Positions 45,501-55,603 of a DNA stretch of 64,000 bases are shown one piece after another. This stretch comes from Carposina sasakii (taxonomy: Eukaryota; Arthropoda; Insecta; Lepidoptera; Carposinidae): positions 1,550,001-1,614,000 of the forward strand of contig CP053170.1 of NCBI GenBank assembly GCA_014607495.2, in the 5' to 3' direction. The position numbers and the translations under genes were made by a program. How positions within the stretch are numbered: position 1 is the stretch's first letter; every line of letters begins with the position of its first letter. A model generated the notes under the pieces. That model ran no database searches and was not told the origin of the DNA. It saw only the letters and a program-made list of their open reading frames with translations.

Positions 45501-47514
45501 TAACTTCATATTTCCGTTAAACACTCGATCAATACTCTAGTAAACGATAAGGCATAGCCGTTTAACTTAAATTGAGTAACTTTATCGGCCATTTTGAATA
45601 TCTTTATCAGCATTCCTGGCTGTCTCCATTAATGGAAGTGACCTTTACCCCACAATAATTTATCTATAAGCTTTCTTTATTGCACCATGTATCCTCAGAG
45701 GTCATTGCAGTAGAGATAAAATGTCATTTTAAAAAACTCTTACTTTCTAAACCTGTGTTTTATTTTACTTCAGCTTACTTTATTATCAGGTCGTCGTTGT
45801 CGACGTCATAGTGACCCTACTAGTAAGTAGGGGGGTTTTTGTCCCATATGGGGTTTTACGTCTTTCTAAAAAATTCTAAAGGTTAGATTGCAGCCAAACC
45901 TAAAACATACCTATATATATCAGGTTCTGTGCCATAAATAGCATTTTCTGCTAGCCTGCGCGAGCTTCTATAACTGCGTCCTATCTAGTCATGCCTAGTC
46001 TAAATATTCGCCATTCTTGTGCCCCCAGAATCTACGCCCTGTGCCTGGCCACCGGTTGCACCGCCCTATTTACGGCACTGGGGGCCAATTCTCAAAAAGT
46101 CTCAAGTTGGAAGCCGAAACGGAACCATTGTAGACGCTAAAAACAAAGCAATAACTACTTTACGGTGACGTAATAAGACACATTTCTGCACGAGACAGAT
46201 ATTTGTTTTTATTCTGTCATACTTCCGACCGATGCGCGCTAAAATATACCTTATTACTCAAGCGGTAAGTATATATTGCTTCGCACCGTGTTTCGTTAAC
46301 GGTTCGTTAGTGGTTGCGTTTCGGCTCAAAAATGTACCAATTACATACTCGTATTTCTTGAAATCTTAAATGAAACAGCATAGTATTAGGTACTACGTGC
46401 CTTGCCACTCACTGGCTGGACTGATAATCGCCGATCGACCCGGTTGGCCACCCCTTATTTATTGATACATAGATAGATACAATTGTTTATTTTATTACCA
46501 ACTTTCATGCAAGGACGAGCTTAATGCTTACATAGGTACAAATATAAAATGCTTTGTTTTGACTCACTGCCGAAAAGATCATTCAGAAATTTGTACACTT
46601 TCTGTGTAACTATGTTAAGTCACTATATTGGTGTGTACAATAAAGAATACAAGAATACAAGAAAACAAGAAATTCCTTGATCAAACTTGGCGTACCCTTA
46701 CTAATAAGGCATGTTAATTGAGCCCTAGAATCTTCCGCAATACCATTAATTCAGACATTCCACAAAATGAACGCAATAAAAATACCGACTTAATCTTAGT
46801 GCACTAATAAAATAGCTCGTAACTGCACGCACATTCCCAGTTATATTAACTGGTAGTCAAATGGGATTCTGAACGTAACATAGCGGACATAATTTTACAT
46901 AGATATGGGTAGCCAGAACTTCATAAACGAGAACCCACATCTACGTTCGCATAGCGGGGACAGATCGCTGGTCCCGGGCAAGAAGGCGGTAATATCAAAA
47001 AGCTAATTTTACAGGAAAAATAATAAATCCTCTATAGTTCAGCGTCTACTACCAATTTAATTGATAATATATTGATACTCAATGAAATAATTGACAAAAT
47101 GCATTAATACAAATTAGAGACGATGTCGTTTTAATTGCAACATTACAAACAGCTTTATAACACAAAATTAAGAAATGTAAGTATTTTATACTGCGTCATT
47201 TTCACTTTAGCTTTAGAGCGTATCAGCCGATTACCACCTTATTTAGGGAAATCAAAGATTAGCTATATCATCTACAAATCACGCGGTAAAATGTATTACA
47301 GATTCACGTCGTATAGAAAATAAGCAAAATACGAGTATGTTACCGTTTTTTTTGTGTTGTGTTTCTCAGAGTAATGCATTAATACAAGATTTACTTTTGA
47401 AATATTTTCCATACAATAAGGCCATTAATGTTATTTATATCAAGTAATAATACTAATAAAAAAATCTACTAAAAATAGGAGTGATAGATTGGCACTCGGA
47501 GAACCCAAATATCC
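45501..47514. other. 2 kb without a recognised gene
   Basis: 46020-46090 is a GC-richer patch ('gccctgtgcctggccaccgg') that I cannot place. 46905-46980 is a worn repeat L copy. The frame at 47135-47323 is unrecognised. Confidence 0.4.
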
Positions 47515-47806
47515 AATAAAAGTAATAGAGGCGTAATCTTTTTATTGTTGGGTTGTAACGCCTCTAAAACCCAACACCTTACTTACATAAGTAAGTTATG
47601 TGTTGGGTTTTAGAGGTTCATAATAATTAGTGGTTTACTAATTTACTAATTTCTATAATCCTGAGGATGCCACGGTTGTTGATTATACATACATATGTAG
47701 ATTATTTATCTAGTTTTTGATTTCGGAATAGTGCAATGTATCGTCTTGCATGCTAGGTGCTCGGGTCTGGTTTCTCATGGCGATTGTAGTTAGTGCAAGT
47801 GCCTGT
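47515..47806. mobile_element. Foldback family G copy, split by the Harbinger element (left part)
   Basis: 'gtgttgggttttagaggttc', 'ctgaggatgccacggttg', 'gtcttgcatgctaggtgctc' and 'gtagttagtgcaagtgcctgt', continuing at 54713 with 'tgtcgcaattatgagttatc'. Confidence 0.75.
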
Positions 47807-48148
47807 ATGCTTAGTGCGAGTTTTTTTGGCTGCTCGGACGCCGTAAAGTAAACGCATTTTTATATGGAATTTAGTGAGCGCCATCTAGTGGTTAACTATG
47901 TGAACTAAAATTGCGAGTGTAAGTTTCCAGTCGATGACTTCGTCACTCACTACTCACTAGTGAATGCCGCGATAATCGATAAGTAAACGTTTTTGTTCGG
48001 ATTTAGCGAGTGCGAGTGTTCACAACGGCAGCATTTTGACAGTTCGAACGGTTAACGTTTTCACTCGTACGAAGTATTTACTCACTACAAGTTTTGAAGT
48101 GAAAGAGGAAGTATTTGTTCGTTGAGAAGTTTATTTTGCATACAAGTG

Positions 48149-49752
48149 ATGTCGGCACGGTATTTTTTTGCCTGGAGGATGTTTAGGAGTGCTAGAGCAC
48201 GAGATGAGCGATATTTTATGTCCCGTATTCGTGCAAATGCTCGTGCTTCTCGCAATCCTCTGACTGACTTGTCGGAGACGGAATTTAGAAGGATTTACCG
48301 ATTCACCAAGACAGCTTTTAATTTCTTGTGTGGTGAGCTACGCTGGCTAACTAACCTAAGGTCTACTCAGCGGGTTACTTTAGAGGAAAAAGTAAGTACC
48401 TACCTACTTTCTTACAACTAAAATCATACACATAGGCATGAAGTAGGTGTGTAATGTGGTGCACCAACTTAAATCATGATCATGTTCCTTATTCAATGTG
48501 TGTTTCTGTTGTAGGTTCTCACTGCATTATTTTTTTATGCCTCTGGTTCTTATCAGCGGCCAGTAGGAGTTGCAAAGAACCTTTCGCAGAAAATGTGTAG
48601 TGTCTACATAGAAGAGGTCACCCAAGCATTAACACATACGAACATGTCAAATAAATATATTTCCTTCCCGATAACACCAGCTGCTCGACAGTCAATTAGT
48701 CAAAGGTACTGTCACCTGTTTCTAAAGCTGGGATAATTTGCATTGCTTGAATTACATAATTCTTTTTTTTTATTTATAGATTTGGTTATCTATAGATTTT
48801 ATACCAAATATGGAGTGCCAGGAGTGATTGGGTGCATAGACGGCAGCCACTTTAAAATATTTGGGCCACCCAAGGAAGATGAACATAGATATTACTGCCG
48901 CAAACACTACCATTCCATCAATGTCCAAATGGTAGGTATTCATTATTTAGTAGGTACAGTTTATTTTGTTAGTAAAATTTAATAACAATAAAACTCCTTT
49001 TTAACTTTTTTCAGGTGTGTGATGATGAGTATAGAATTTTAAATGTGAATGCCAAATTTGGGGGTGCAAACCATGATTCATTTATTTGGGAAAATAGTCA
49101 TTTAAATGATTATATGAAGTCCCTTCATCACAATGGGGAAATGGTGTGGCTTTTAGGTAAATTATCACAAAACTAACTATTTATTACTAGCATTTGCATA
49201 CAAATTTTTAGGATATCTTTTCACGTTTTAAATTATTTTAGGAGATTCTGGCTATCCTCAGCGCCCCTGGCTTATGACTCCCATTTTGGATGCATCTGCA
49301 GGATCGGCAGAAGCTTATTATAATGAAAAACACTGTGCAGCCAGAGTAGTTATTGAAAACACCTTTGGAAGGTTAAAAAATCGTTGGCGTTGCTTGTGCA
49401 AAGACCGAACTCTACATTACAAACCATTAAAATGTGCAAGAATCATACAAGCATGTTGTGTTCTACACAACATTGGGATATTGTTTAGAATTACAGATGC
49501 AGATGAAGAAATAGGTATGTATGCATTTGAATATAAATAAAATCTTATATTACATGATAAATAAGAAAAAGTTTATACACACATTTAACCAAATAAACAA
49601 AATACCTTTTCATTCTCTTACCCGTCTTTTCAGGACAGGAACTTGATGAAAGTGAAGAGCACAGCAGTTTAAATATTGTTGAGGGATCCACCACAGAGTT
49701 AATCCGAGGAAGAGTTTTGCGTGCTCAATTAGTAAGAAGAATGCAGCATTAG
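48149..49752 (+). CDS. Harbinger nuclease/transposase (HARBI1-like), six exons, apparently intact
   Basis: The DDE nuclease cuts and moves the element with its Myb-like partner. Exons 48149-48391, 48515-48705, 48796-48931, 49015-49156, 49242-49514 and 49634-49752 join in frame with GT/AG sites to 367 codons plus stop, the usual length for this family. The N-terminus has LSETEFRRIYRFTK, then ASGSYQRPVGVA. The catalytic core has VIGCIDGSHFKI (first D), GGANHDSF (second D) and VIENTFGRLKNRWRCL (E); all three acidic residues are present. For exon 3 I chose the second of two tandem acceptors because the first gives an in-frame stop. No frameshift or stop is seen. Confidence 0.9.
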
Positions 49753-50137
49753 AAGATAATATAAATAATCTATACTGATATTATAATGCTGAAGATTTGT
49801 GTCCTATTTGAAAAATTCTTTCAATATTAAATAGTCCATTTATCGAGGAAGGCTATAGTATCTAAACTTAAATTCTGTCATTATTAAACTTAAATTCTTA
49901 GTTAGTTCTTATTATCTTTTGTATATAATGTATATAGAATATAATTATTGACCATTTCATAGAATAGCTCCTAAGCCTGATTTCAGTACCTAATTATTAC
50001 ATAGTACCTAACGAGCAGTACTTATTTAATCTTAATAATGGATCCCAGTCAAACAGCGCAAGAAGTTTTGTGGGACGTTGTATCTAGTTTTAAGTTTAGT
50101 AATGTATAAAGAATAAGAATAGATATAGGTGTGTGAT

Positions 50138-50257
50138 TGTCGATTTTGACCATCACACTTAAACATAAAGTCCCTGTCTATTCTTATATAAATGGCCAAT
50201 ATAGAAAGGGCTAATATTAAGTTTAGGTTTCAAGGGTAGTGGTCAGAATCGACCACA
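50138..50257. mobile_element. MITE family K, copy 4, inside the Harbinger element
   Basis: tgtcgattttgaccatcac and the inverse end gtggtcagaatcgacca; it lies between the two convergent genes. Confidence 0.65.
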
Positions 50258-50411
50258 GTATGTTAACTATGATTTCTACTAACAATTTGAAGTAAGTTTG
50301 TCTACCTTAGCCGACATAATAGTTATGTATATTATGTTGTTTAATTATTAAATACATGTAAGTTATATATGCCTTGTTTTATTAAAAAAAAATGATTGTC
50401 AAAGATATCAA

Positions 50412-50617
50412 TCCTACTAATATTATTAAACGCGAAAGTTTGTAAGTATGGATGGATGTTTGTTACTCTTTCACGTAAAAACGGCTGGAGCGATTTTAAT
50501 AAAATTTGGTATGGAGTTAGCTCACACCTTGAATTAACACAGGCTACTTTTTATCCCGGATAATTTCGAAATTTTGTTTTATCTGTCCACGCTGACGGAG
50601 TCGCAGACGTCCACTAG
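50412..50617 (+). mobile_element. Helitron-like element inside the Harbinger element
   Basis: tcctactaatattattaaac to cagacgtccaCTAG, followed by T; 'gtaagtatggatggatg' and 'tttatcccggataatttcg' inside. Confidence 0.75.
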
Positions 50618-51920
50618 TTATAAATATAAAAATAAAAGCAGTTTGTCGTTTTCAATATTCATTTTCAAATCAACAATATTTATTGTAAAAAATAAACAAT
50701 ATTTATAATAAAAAATCAACAGTATTTATAATAAAAAATCAACAATACCTATTTATAATCAACAATATTTACAAAAATTAACAATATCTATCAATTATTT
50801 TGTCCAGGGCATCCATAGCCCTGGCTGCTATGGCTTGCCACCCCTGTTGCACCTGCAACTCTATCTCCCTCAATCTAACATTATCGTTGTGTTGGTTAAT
50901 TCTAAAATTTCTCCACTCTCCGTCACTGTTTAAAAAGTGTTGGGCAGCTTCCTCACTTCTTTCCGGCCTCATTATGGTACGAGGTGATCTCCTCAATCGT
51001 GACCCTCTGTGTCTTCTTCTGGGTGTACCCACTGGCTGCCTGTGGGAATGTGTCCGGCCAGATGGAGATGGTAAATTGTCTGGGGCAGCATGAGGAGAGG
51101 AAGGCACCAGTGGCACCACTTCATCAATCACTATAAACAAAGAGTATTACGATTTTTATATATATTATGTAAACAATTTATCTAAGTACTTTATTGTAGT
51201 TAATCAATTGTGTTAAACAATAAATTAAAGAAAAAATTAAATACCTACCGTCTGTATTTGTATGAGGTGGCGTGGTAACTAAAGCTGCTGGAGGGGCAAG
51301 ATGGATCCTGTGTGAGGGCCCAGCTTGGTCCCATTGTTCAGTACCTAAACATAAAAATTGTCTATTAATAATGCATTGCTGATAATATAATTATCATAGG
51401 TAGGTATATACAATCTGCTAACCTTCAATTAAGGTACATGATTGTACTGCCACAGGTGACTCTATTGGTCTGGCTTCCGTTTCAGTTGAATTTATCTGTA
51501 AATATATATAAACAATTCTTAATAATACATAGTTACTATTCCGAACTGCTGAAAAGATGACACTATGCTGACATAATATAAAAATTATATCCATCCAATT
51601 GTAGCGGACTTAGAACGGCCAAAACCACAGGACAGATTTTGGTGAAAATATGTAAATTAACATATTATTTACATTAATTAGTTTCCTGTAATGAAAATGA
51701 CAATTTACAATAAAATATGAAAAACAATGTTTCTCACCTGTGGAAATCCAGCTTCCTCAACATTTAAGCCAGTGGCAGCCTGCAAACCGATTAGATTTAA
51801 GACTCTTTGCTCAAGCTCTGTGAGTTTAGCAAAGACAGCTGGCCCACCACCAGTACCGCTGGCTGCTCTGTGTAATCTAGCTGCTTTTTTTTTGGTGTTA
51901 TTCTTAAAATCGCTCCATAC

Positions 51921-52023
51921 TGTGATGTATGCGGGTAGGTAGCCTACCCGCGTGGAGATTAATAAAAAGTCAGTCTCGAAATAACTGGTTGTTTAATTTG
52001 TACATCTCTGCATATTTATCACA
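51921..52023 (+). repeat. 5' LTR
   Basis: 103 bp, tgtgatgtatgcgggtagg ... tgcatatttatcaca; identical to the 3' copy. It contains a short inner palindrome gcgggtaggtagcctacccgc (near perfect). Confidence 0.92.
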
Positions 52024-52035
52024 TTGGCGACGAGG

Positions 52036-53526
52036 ATGGGATCCAAAACCAATTTTAAGGAGTTTGATGTACAAACGGGAAAGTGGGCCACCTATATTAT
52101 ACAGTTACGAGCGTGGTTTGACGTAAATGGAGTTGCACCAGACAAATACGCTAAGTATCTCGTGGCGGTCGTCGGGTCGGACATTTTGGATTTAATTATC
52201 GACTTGTGTTATCCAGAATTACCAGAATCTGTGCCGTTCCAAGAGATTGTAGACAAAATTCAAGCTCATTTGTCTCCCAAGAGGTCAGAGGTCGCGGAGC
52301 GTATAGTTTTTCGTAGCTGCAAGCAGGAAGCGGGGCAGTCGCTCAACGATTACTTGGCAAAATTACGTCGACTCGCAAAGGAATGCAACTTCACCAAACC
52401 GGAGTACTTGGAGGAAAACCTACGTGATCAGTTAGTGTACGGCTTACGCAGTGATACCATCAGATTCCGTCTGATGGCTGAAGAGAAGCTGACACTCGAC
52501 CGTGCGACAAGGCTGGCGTTGTCGCTGGAGGCGGCTGAACGAGACTCGCGAGCCAGCAACGTGGTGGTGGCGTTAGGCGGCGAGAACGTGCACGCGGTGC
52601 GCGCCGGCCCGGCCACGTCCACCTCGTGGGCCTGGGGCGCCGGCGGCGGCGGTAGCGGCGGCGCGCAAGCTCCGCACTCCAGGCGGGCCGGGCAGCGGCG
52701 TCCGGGGGCAACGCGTTGGTTGCCGTGTGGTAGATGCGCGCGCACCCATCAACCAGGAAAGTGCAGTTTTGCAAACTCAGTGTGTTACGTATGCTCTCAA
52801 ATAGGGCATATCGCCAAAGTGTGTAAAATGCGTCGGCAAGTAAACAACGTCGAAGTTGATCAGTATTGTTACCGTGATGACAATAATACCCATTACAGTG
52901 ATGATTGCGATGATGACGTGCCGATATACGTCATCCAGGGCGATGGTGCGGATAACCGCCCCTGGTATAGGGATGTGATAATTAACGGGGCGAAGTTGAA
53001 AATGCAGTTAGACAGCGGATCTGCGGTGAGTGCTATCCCAGTGACCACATATAGAAAATGCTTTTCACATATTGACATTATACCTACATCAATAAAATTG
53101 CGTATGTTTAGTGGACAAAGTGTGCAACCGTTAGGTACAATTAAATGTTCCGTGTCATATAGGGATAAAATTGTAAATAATTTAGAGTTATTTGTAGTGA
53201 GCACGAAAGATAGCCCGGCATTGTTAGGTAGGCGGTGGATGACAGCGTTAGGCATAGAATGTACCCAAACAGATGCTATACCTACAATGTCGGTATCGGC
53301 GGTGCGCGCCAGCGCAGTTTGCACCGCAGCCGGGGTCAAGGACCGCGGGTTACGTCATAAGGAGGTGCTCGAACAACTTCAAGGTACGTACCCTAATGTT
53401 TTTTCCGCGAGTGAAGCTGACCTGGCGCCGCCGTCGCCGGTATCGATACCCACCACTAGTAATGTTATGGTAAATGCTAGGCCTAAACGCGATCGTCGTC
53501 CACCCCTTCGTTTTGTCATAGATTAA
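52036..53526 (+). CDS. Gag-protease ORF with fused integrase tail (496 aa)
   Basis: The start is the first ATG after the primer-binding site. Residues 1 to about 175 are a retrotransposon gag (capsid) domain (IVDKIQAHLSPKRSEVAERI, GQSLNDYLAKLRRLAKEC). A low-complexity Gly/Ala/Arg linker follows, then two zinc knuckles: CGRCARTHQPGKC and CYVCSQIGHIAKVC from about residue 250. The aspartic protease has its active site LDSGS near residue 326 and ends ALLGRRW. The frame then passes VLEQLQGTYPNVFS, normally the run-in to reverse transcriptase, straight into an NARPKRDRRPPLRFVID end typical of integrase C-termini. The pol core between is deleted in frame. Confidence 0.9.
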   Translation: MGSKTNFKEFDVQTGKWATYIIQLRAWFDVNGVAPDKYAKYLVAVVGSDILDLIIDLCYPELPESVPFQEIVDKIQAHLSPKRSEVAERIVFRSCKQEAGQSLNDYLAKLRRLAKECNFTKPEYLEENLRDQLVYGLRSDTIRFRLMAEEKLTLDRATRLALSLEAAERDSRASNVVVALGGENVHAVRAGPATSTSWAWGAGGGGSGGAQAPHSRRAGQRRPGATRWLPCGRCARTHQPGKCSFANSVCYVCSQIGHIAKVCKMRRQVNNVEVDQYCYRDDNNTHYSDDCDDDVPIYVIQGDGADNRPWYRDVIINGAKLKMQLDSGSAVSAIPVTTYRKCFSHIDIIPTSIKLRMFSGQSVQPLGTIKCSVSYRDKIVNNLELFVVSTKDSPALLGRRWMTALGIECTQTDAIPTMSVSAVRASAVCTAAGVKDRGLRHKEVLEQLQGTYPNVFSASEADLAPPSPVSIPTTSNVMVNARPKRDRRPPLRFVID

Positions 53527-53724
53527 GTATATATATATAACTGACATTAGCATCCTAGCCTACCTAATCTAAGTTTTATACATCTTTATGGTTTTATTAT
53601 ATCTATAAGTGTATACCTTTAGTGAGATAGCTTGTCCATAACTATTGTTAAATAAGACTTTGTTTACCTTATTATTAGTTATTATTAACGTAAAGGATTA
53701 TCCTTTAGATTAAGTGTGGGAGGA

Positions 53725-53827
53725 TGTGATGTATGCGGGTAGGTAGCCTACCCGCGTGGAGATTAATAAAAAGTCAGTCTCGAAATAACTGGTTGTTTAA
53801 TTTGTACATCTCTGCATATTTATCACA
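53725..53827 (+). repeat. 3' LTR
   Basis: No difference from the 5' LTR by eye over 103 bp. Confidence 0.92.
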
Positions 53828-54712
53828 CATACCTTAAACATGCATTGACCAAAAATTATTATAGATATCTATGGTTCAGCCTTGCTAACCATAGCCCAAG
53901 CCATCAAAACAGTAATAACTAAGAATAGGTTAGGTATGTAAATCAGCATTAAATAAGGTCACTTACTTTTTTCCATTTGTCTGTTGACTTAGTGTCACCA
54001 CTACCGTCACTATTCAATAATTTTGTGAGCTCTTCCCAATGCCTAAGAGTAAATATTCTTCCTCTAGCATTGGTGGTGGGTTTGCTTAGGTCTCCATGTC
54101 TAAAATAAGTCAACAACATGAATTTTGACAAACTTATATCTCGCACTTAAGTGCTAACGGCAATAATTGCAATAAAACATTTTTATAAGTTTTCTTTTAG
54201 AAATAAAAGTCTGGTTTACACTTACTGTTCCATGTAGGTTATTAACATTTCAAATTGTTGATGGCTGGTCTTCATATTAAATATATTGATACAAATATAC
54301 CTAAACTGTAGCAGGAATACAATTTAATAGGTTAAAAGAAGAAAATATTAAAACACTTGTGAAAGCTTTGACTATGAATTGTGAATAACTCGAGTAAGTA
54401 TATTCTTTAGTGAATGATATAAATAAACAAAAAGCCACAACACAATGTTATATTTCTAAATGTGATAGTTACTTCTTTGACGGGACACGAATGTCTATTT
54501 AAACTTCTTAATTTAGTCGGTTATCAATCGGAGTAGCCGTCTATCGAGTGGTGTGCTCACTACTCACTATGAAATAACTTCCATCGAATCGAATGCACAA
54601 TGGTATCTCACACTCGCATGCAGTCGATACTCGATACTCACGATGTATGCTCGATTTACGCGGAAGTTAAGTTACTCGATTGATTTAGCAAAACTCACAC
54701 TAAGCACTCTGT

Positions 54713-54791
54713 TGTCGCAATTATGAGTTATCAGATCCGAGGGTCAGTGGAGGGTGTAGGGCCCGGTGGTGGGCGCACCCATAGTGAATGG
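54713..54791. mobile_element. Foldback family G, right part of the Harbinger-split copy
   Basis: 'tgtcgcaattatgagttatc', 'gatccgagggtcagtgg' and 'ggtgggcgcacccatagtg' match 22545-22620 in order. Confidence 0.8.
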
Positions 54792-54794
54792 AAG

Positions 54795-55290
54795 ACAGTT
54801 AAGAGTTAGTTTCGCATTAATAACATTAGGAATAATTAGCCGTAATCTAATGAACCGCCTAGACTACTGTAGTTTGATCTTGAGAGTGTATTTAAGTATG
54901 TCTTTAATGTATTTAAGAGTGTCTTAAACGCACAGATATCCTTGTCGAAACATAAGACATAATATTTAAGCATATAAACCTAGAGACTGAGCTAGTAATC
55001 TAGTTTATGACTCGAAGGCGACGACGTGCAGACGGTCTGACGTCACCGATTATTCAATACTAGCGGCCGCCCACAGCTTCGTCCGCGTGAGGGGGTATTG
55101 CACCCGAGCGAGACCGGAGCGGGGCCCTAGTTACATATTAAACGTATCTCTTGAATCACTATCTATTAAAAAAAAAAGTGAATTAAAATCCTTTGCGTAG
55201 TTTTCAAGATTTGAACATACATAGAGACATAATGTAGTGAAGTGACGTCATCGTCTCCCCTTGTATTATACTCGTAGGTAATACCAAAGA
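54795..55290. other. No recognised gene
   Basis: A Helitron-type 3' block in reverse ('cgtccgcgtgagggg') at 55060-55130; otherwise unplaced. Confidence 0.4.
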
Positions 55291-55294
55291 CAAT

Positions 55295-55433
55295 TATTAA
55301 TACACATCTCGGGCATTCCCTCAGGCGATAAGGTAGCAACTTGTCACTGATCATTTACATCTGTGCCCGCTGTGCGAAACGTGGGTTCTCATTTATGATC
55401 CTGTAGTTCTTGCCCCCATTTCGGGGAACACAG

Positions 55434-55440
<7 letters not shown>
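55295..55440 (-). repeat. Dispersed repeat L copy
   Basis: 'cgggcattccctcaggcgataa', 'catttacatctgtgcccgc', 'cctgtagttcttgcccc' and 'ggaacacagccgtgtg'. Confidence 0.65.

Positions 55441-55497
<57 letters not shown>
55437..55497. repeat. (GT)n microsatellite
   Basis: About 30 GT units; the open frames across it are artefacts. Confidence 0.97.
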
Positions 55498-55501
<4 letters not shown>

Positions 55502-55502
55502 A

Positions 55503-55603
55503 TACGTGGACGCCTGCGACTCCGTCCGCGTGGACTGCAGAAAAATCAAAATGTCAAAATTATCCGGGATAAAAAAATATTTTCCTGGGATGAATTGTAG
55601 CCT
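55503..55603 (-). mobile_element. Helitron-like 3' part, cut by the next element
   Basis: Minus strand 'ggctacaattcatccc', 'tttttatcccggataatttt' and 'gcgtccac'. The other Helitron end (tcctactaat) appears just beyond 59084 on the minus strand, so the next element probably landed inside this Helitron. Confidence 0.55.

Larger units (their letters stand above)
51921..53827 (+). mobile_element. Non-autonomous Ty3/gypsy-like LTR retrotransposon (1.9 kb)
   Basis: Two identical 103-bp LTRs, TG...CA ends, 5-bp duplication catac (51916-51920 and 53828-53832), a primer-binding-site-like ttggcgacgaggatgg right after the 5' LTR, and a purine run agtgtgggagga just before the 3' LTR. Identical LTRs imply a recent insertion. 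The internal region codes gag and protease only. Confidence 0.92.
50778..54275 (-). pseudogene. Harbinger Myb/SANT-like DNA-binding partner, exon 3 broken by an LTR element
   Basis: This second Harbinger protein binds DNA and helps bring the nuclease to the ends. Exons on the minus strand are 54275-54226, 54099-53967, then 51920-51738 (first five bases duplicated at 53832-53828), 51495-51423, 51344-51249 and 51130-50778. Without the insertion they join in frame to 295 codons plus stop. The N-terminal trihelix/Myb-like domain (QQFEMLITYMEQHGDLSKP, IFTLRHWEELTKLLN, STDKWKK|VWSDFKNNTKKKAA) is similar to that of zeste-type proteins. The tail is Pro- and Arg-rich, then a coiled-coil-like helix. 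The LTR element sits five bases into exon 3, in the Myb-like domain. Confidence 0.85.
47807..54709. mobile_element. PIF/Harbinger transposon, two-gene, with later insertions
   Basis: The ends carry tgcttagtgcgagtttt on the left and, inverted, tgcttagtgtgagtttt on the right. ctgt (or tgt) occurs at both junctions (47803-47806 and 54709-54712), near the 3-bp duplication expected. Subterminal 'ctcactactcacta' recurs at both ends. It carries convergent nuclease and Myb-like genes, a family K MITE, a Helitron-like element and an LTR element. Without the LTR insertion the length would be about 5.0 kb. Confidence 0.85.

Noticed and set aside
52428..52774. Two antisense proteins in the gag region
   Set aside because: Shadows of the GC-rich Gly/Ala/Arg linker of the gag frame.
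51921..53827. An endogenous retrovirus
   Set aside because: No envelope gene; it is a Ty3/gypsy-like retrotransposon derivative with gag and protease only.
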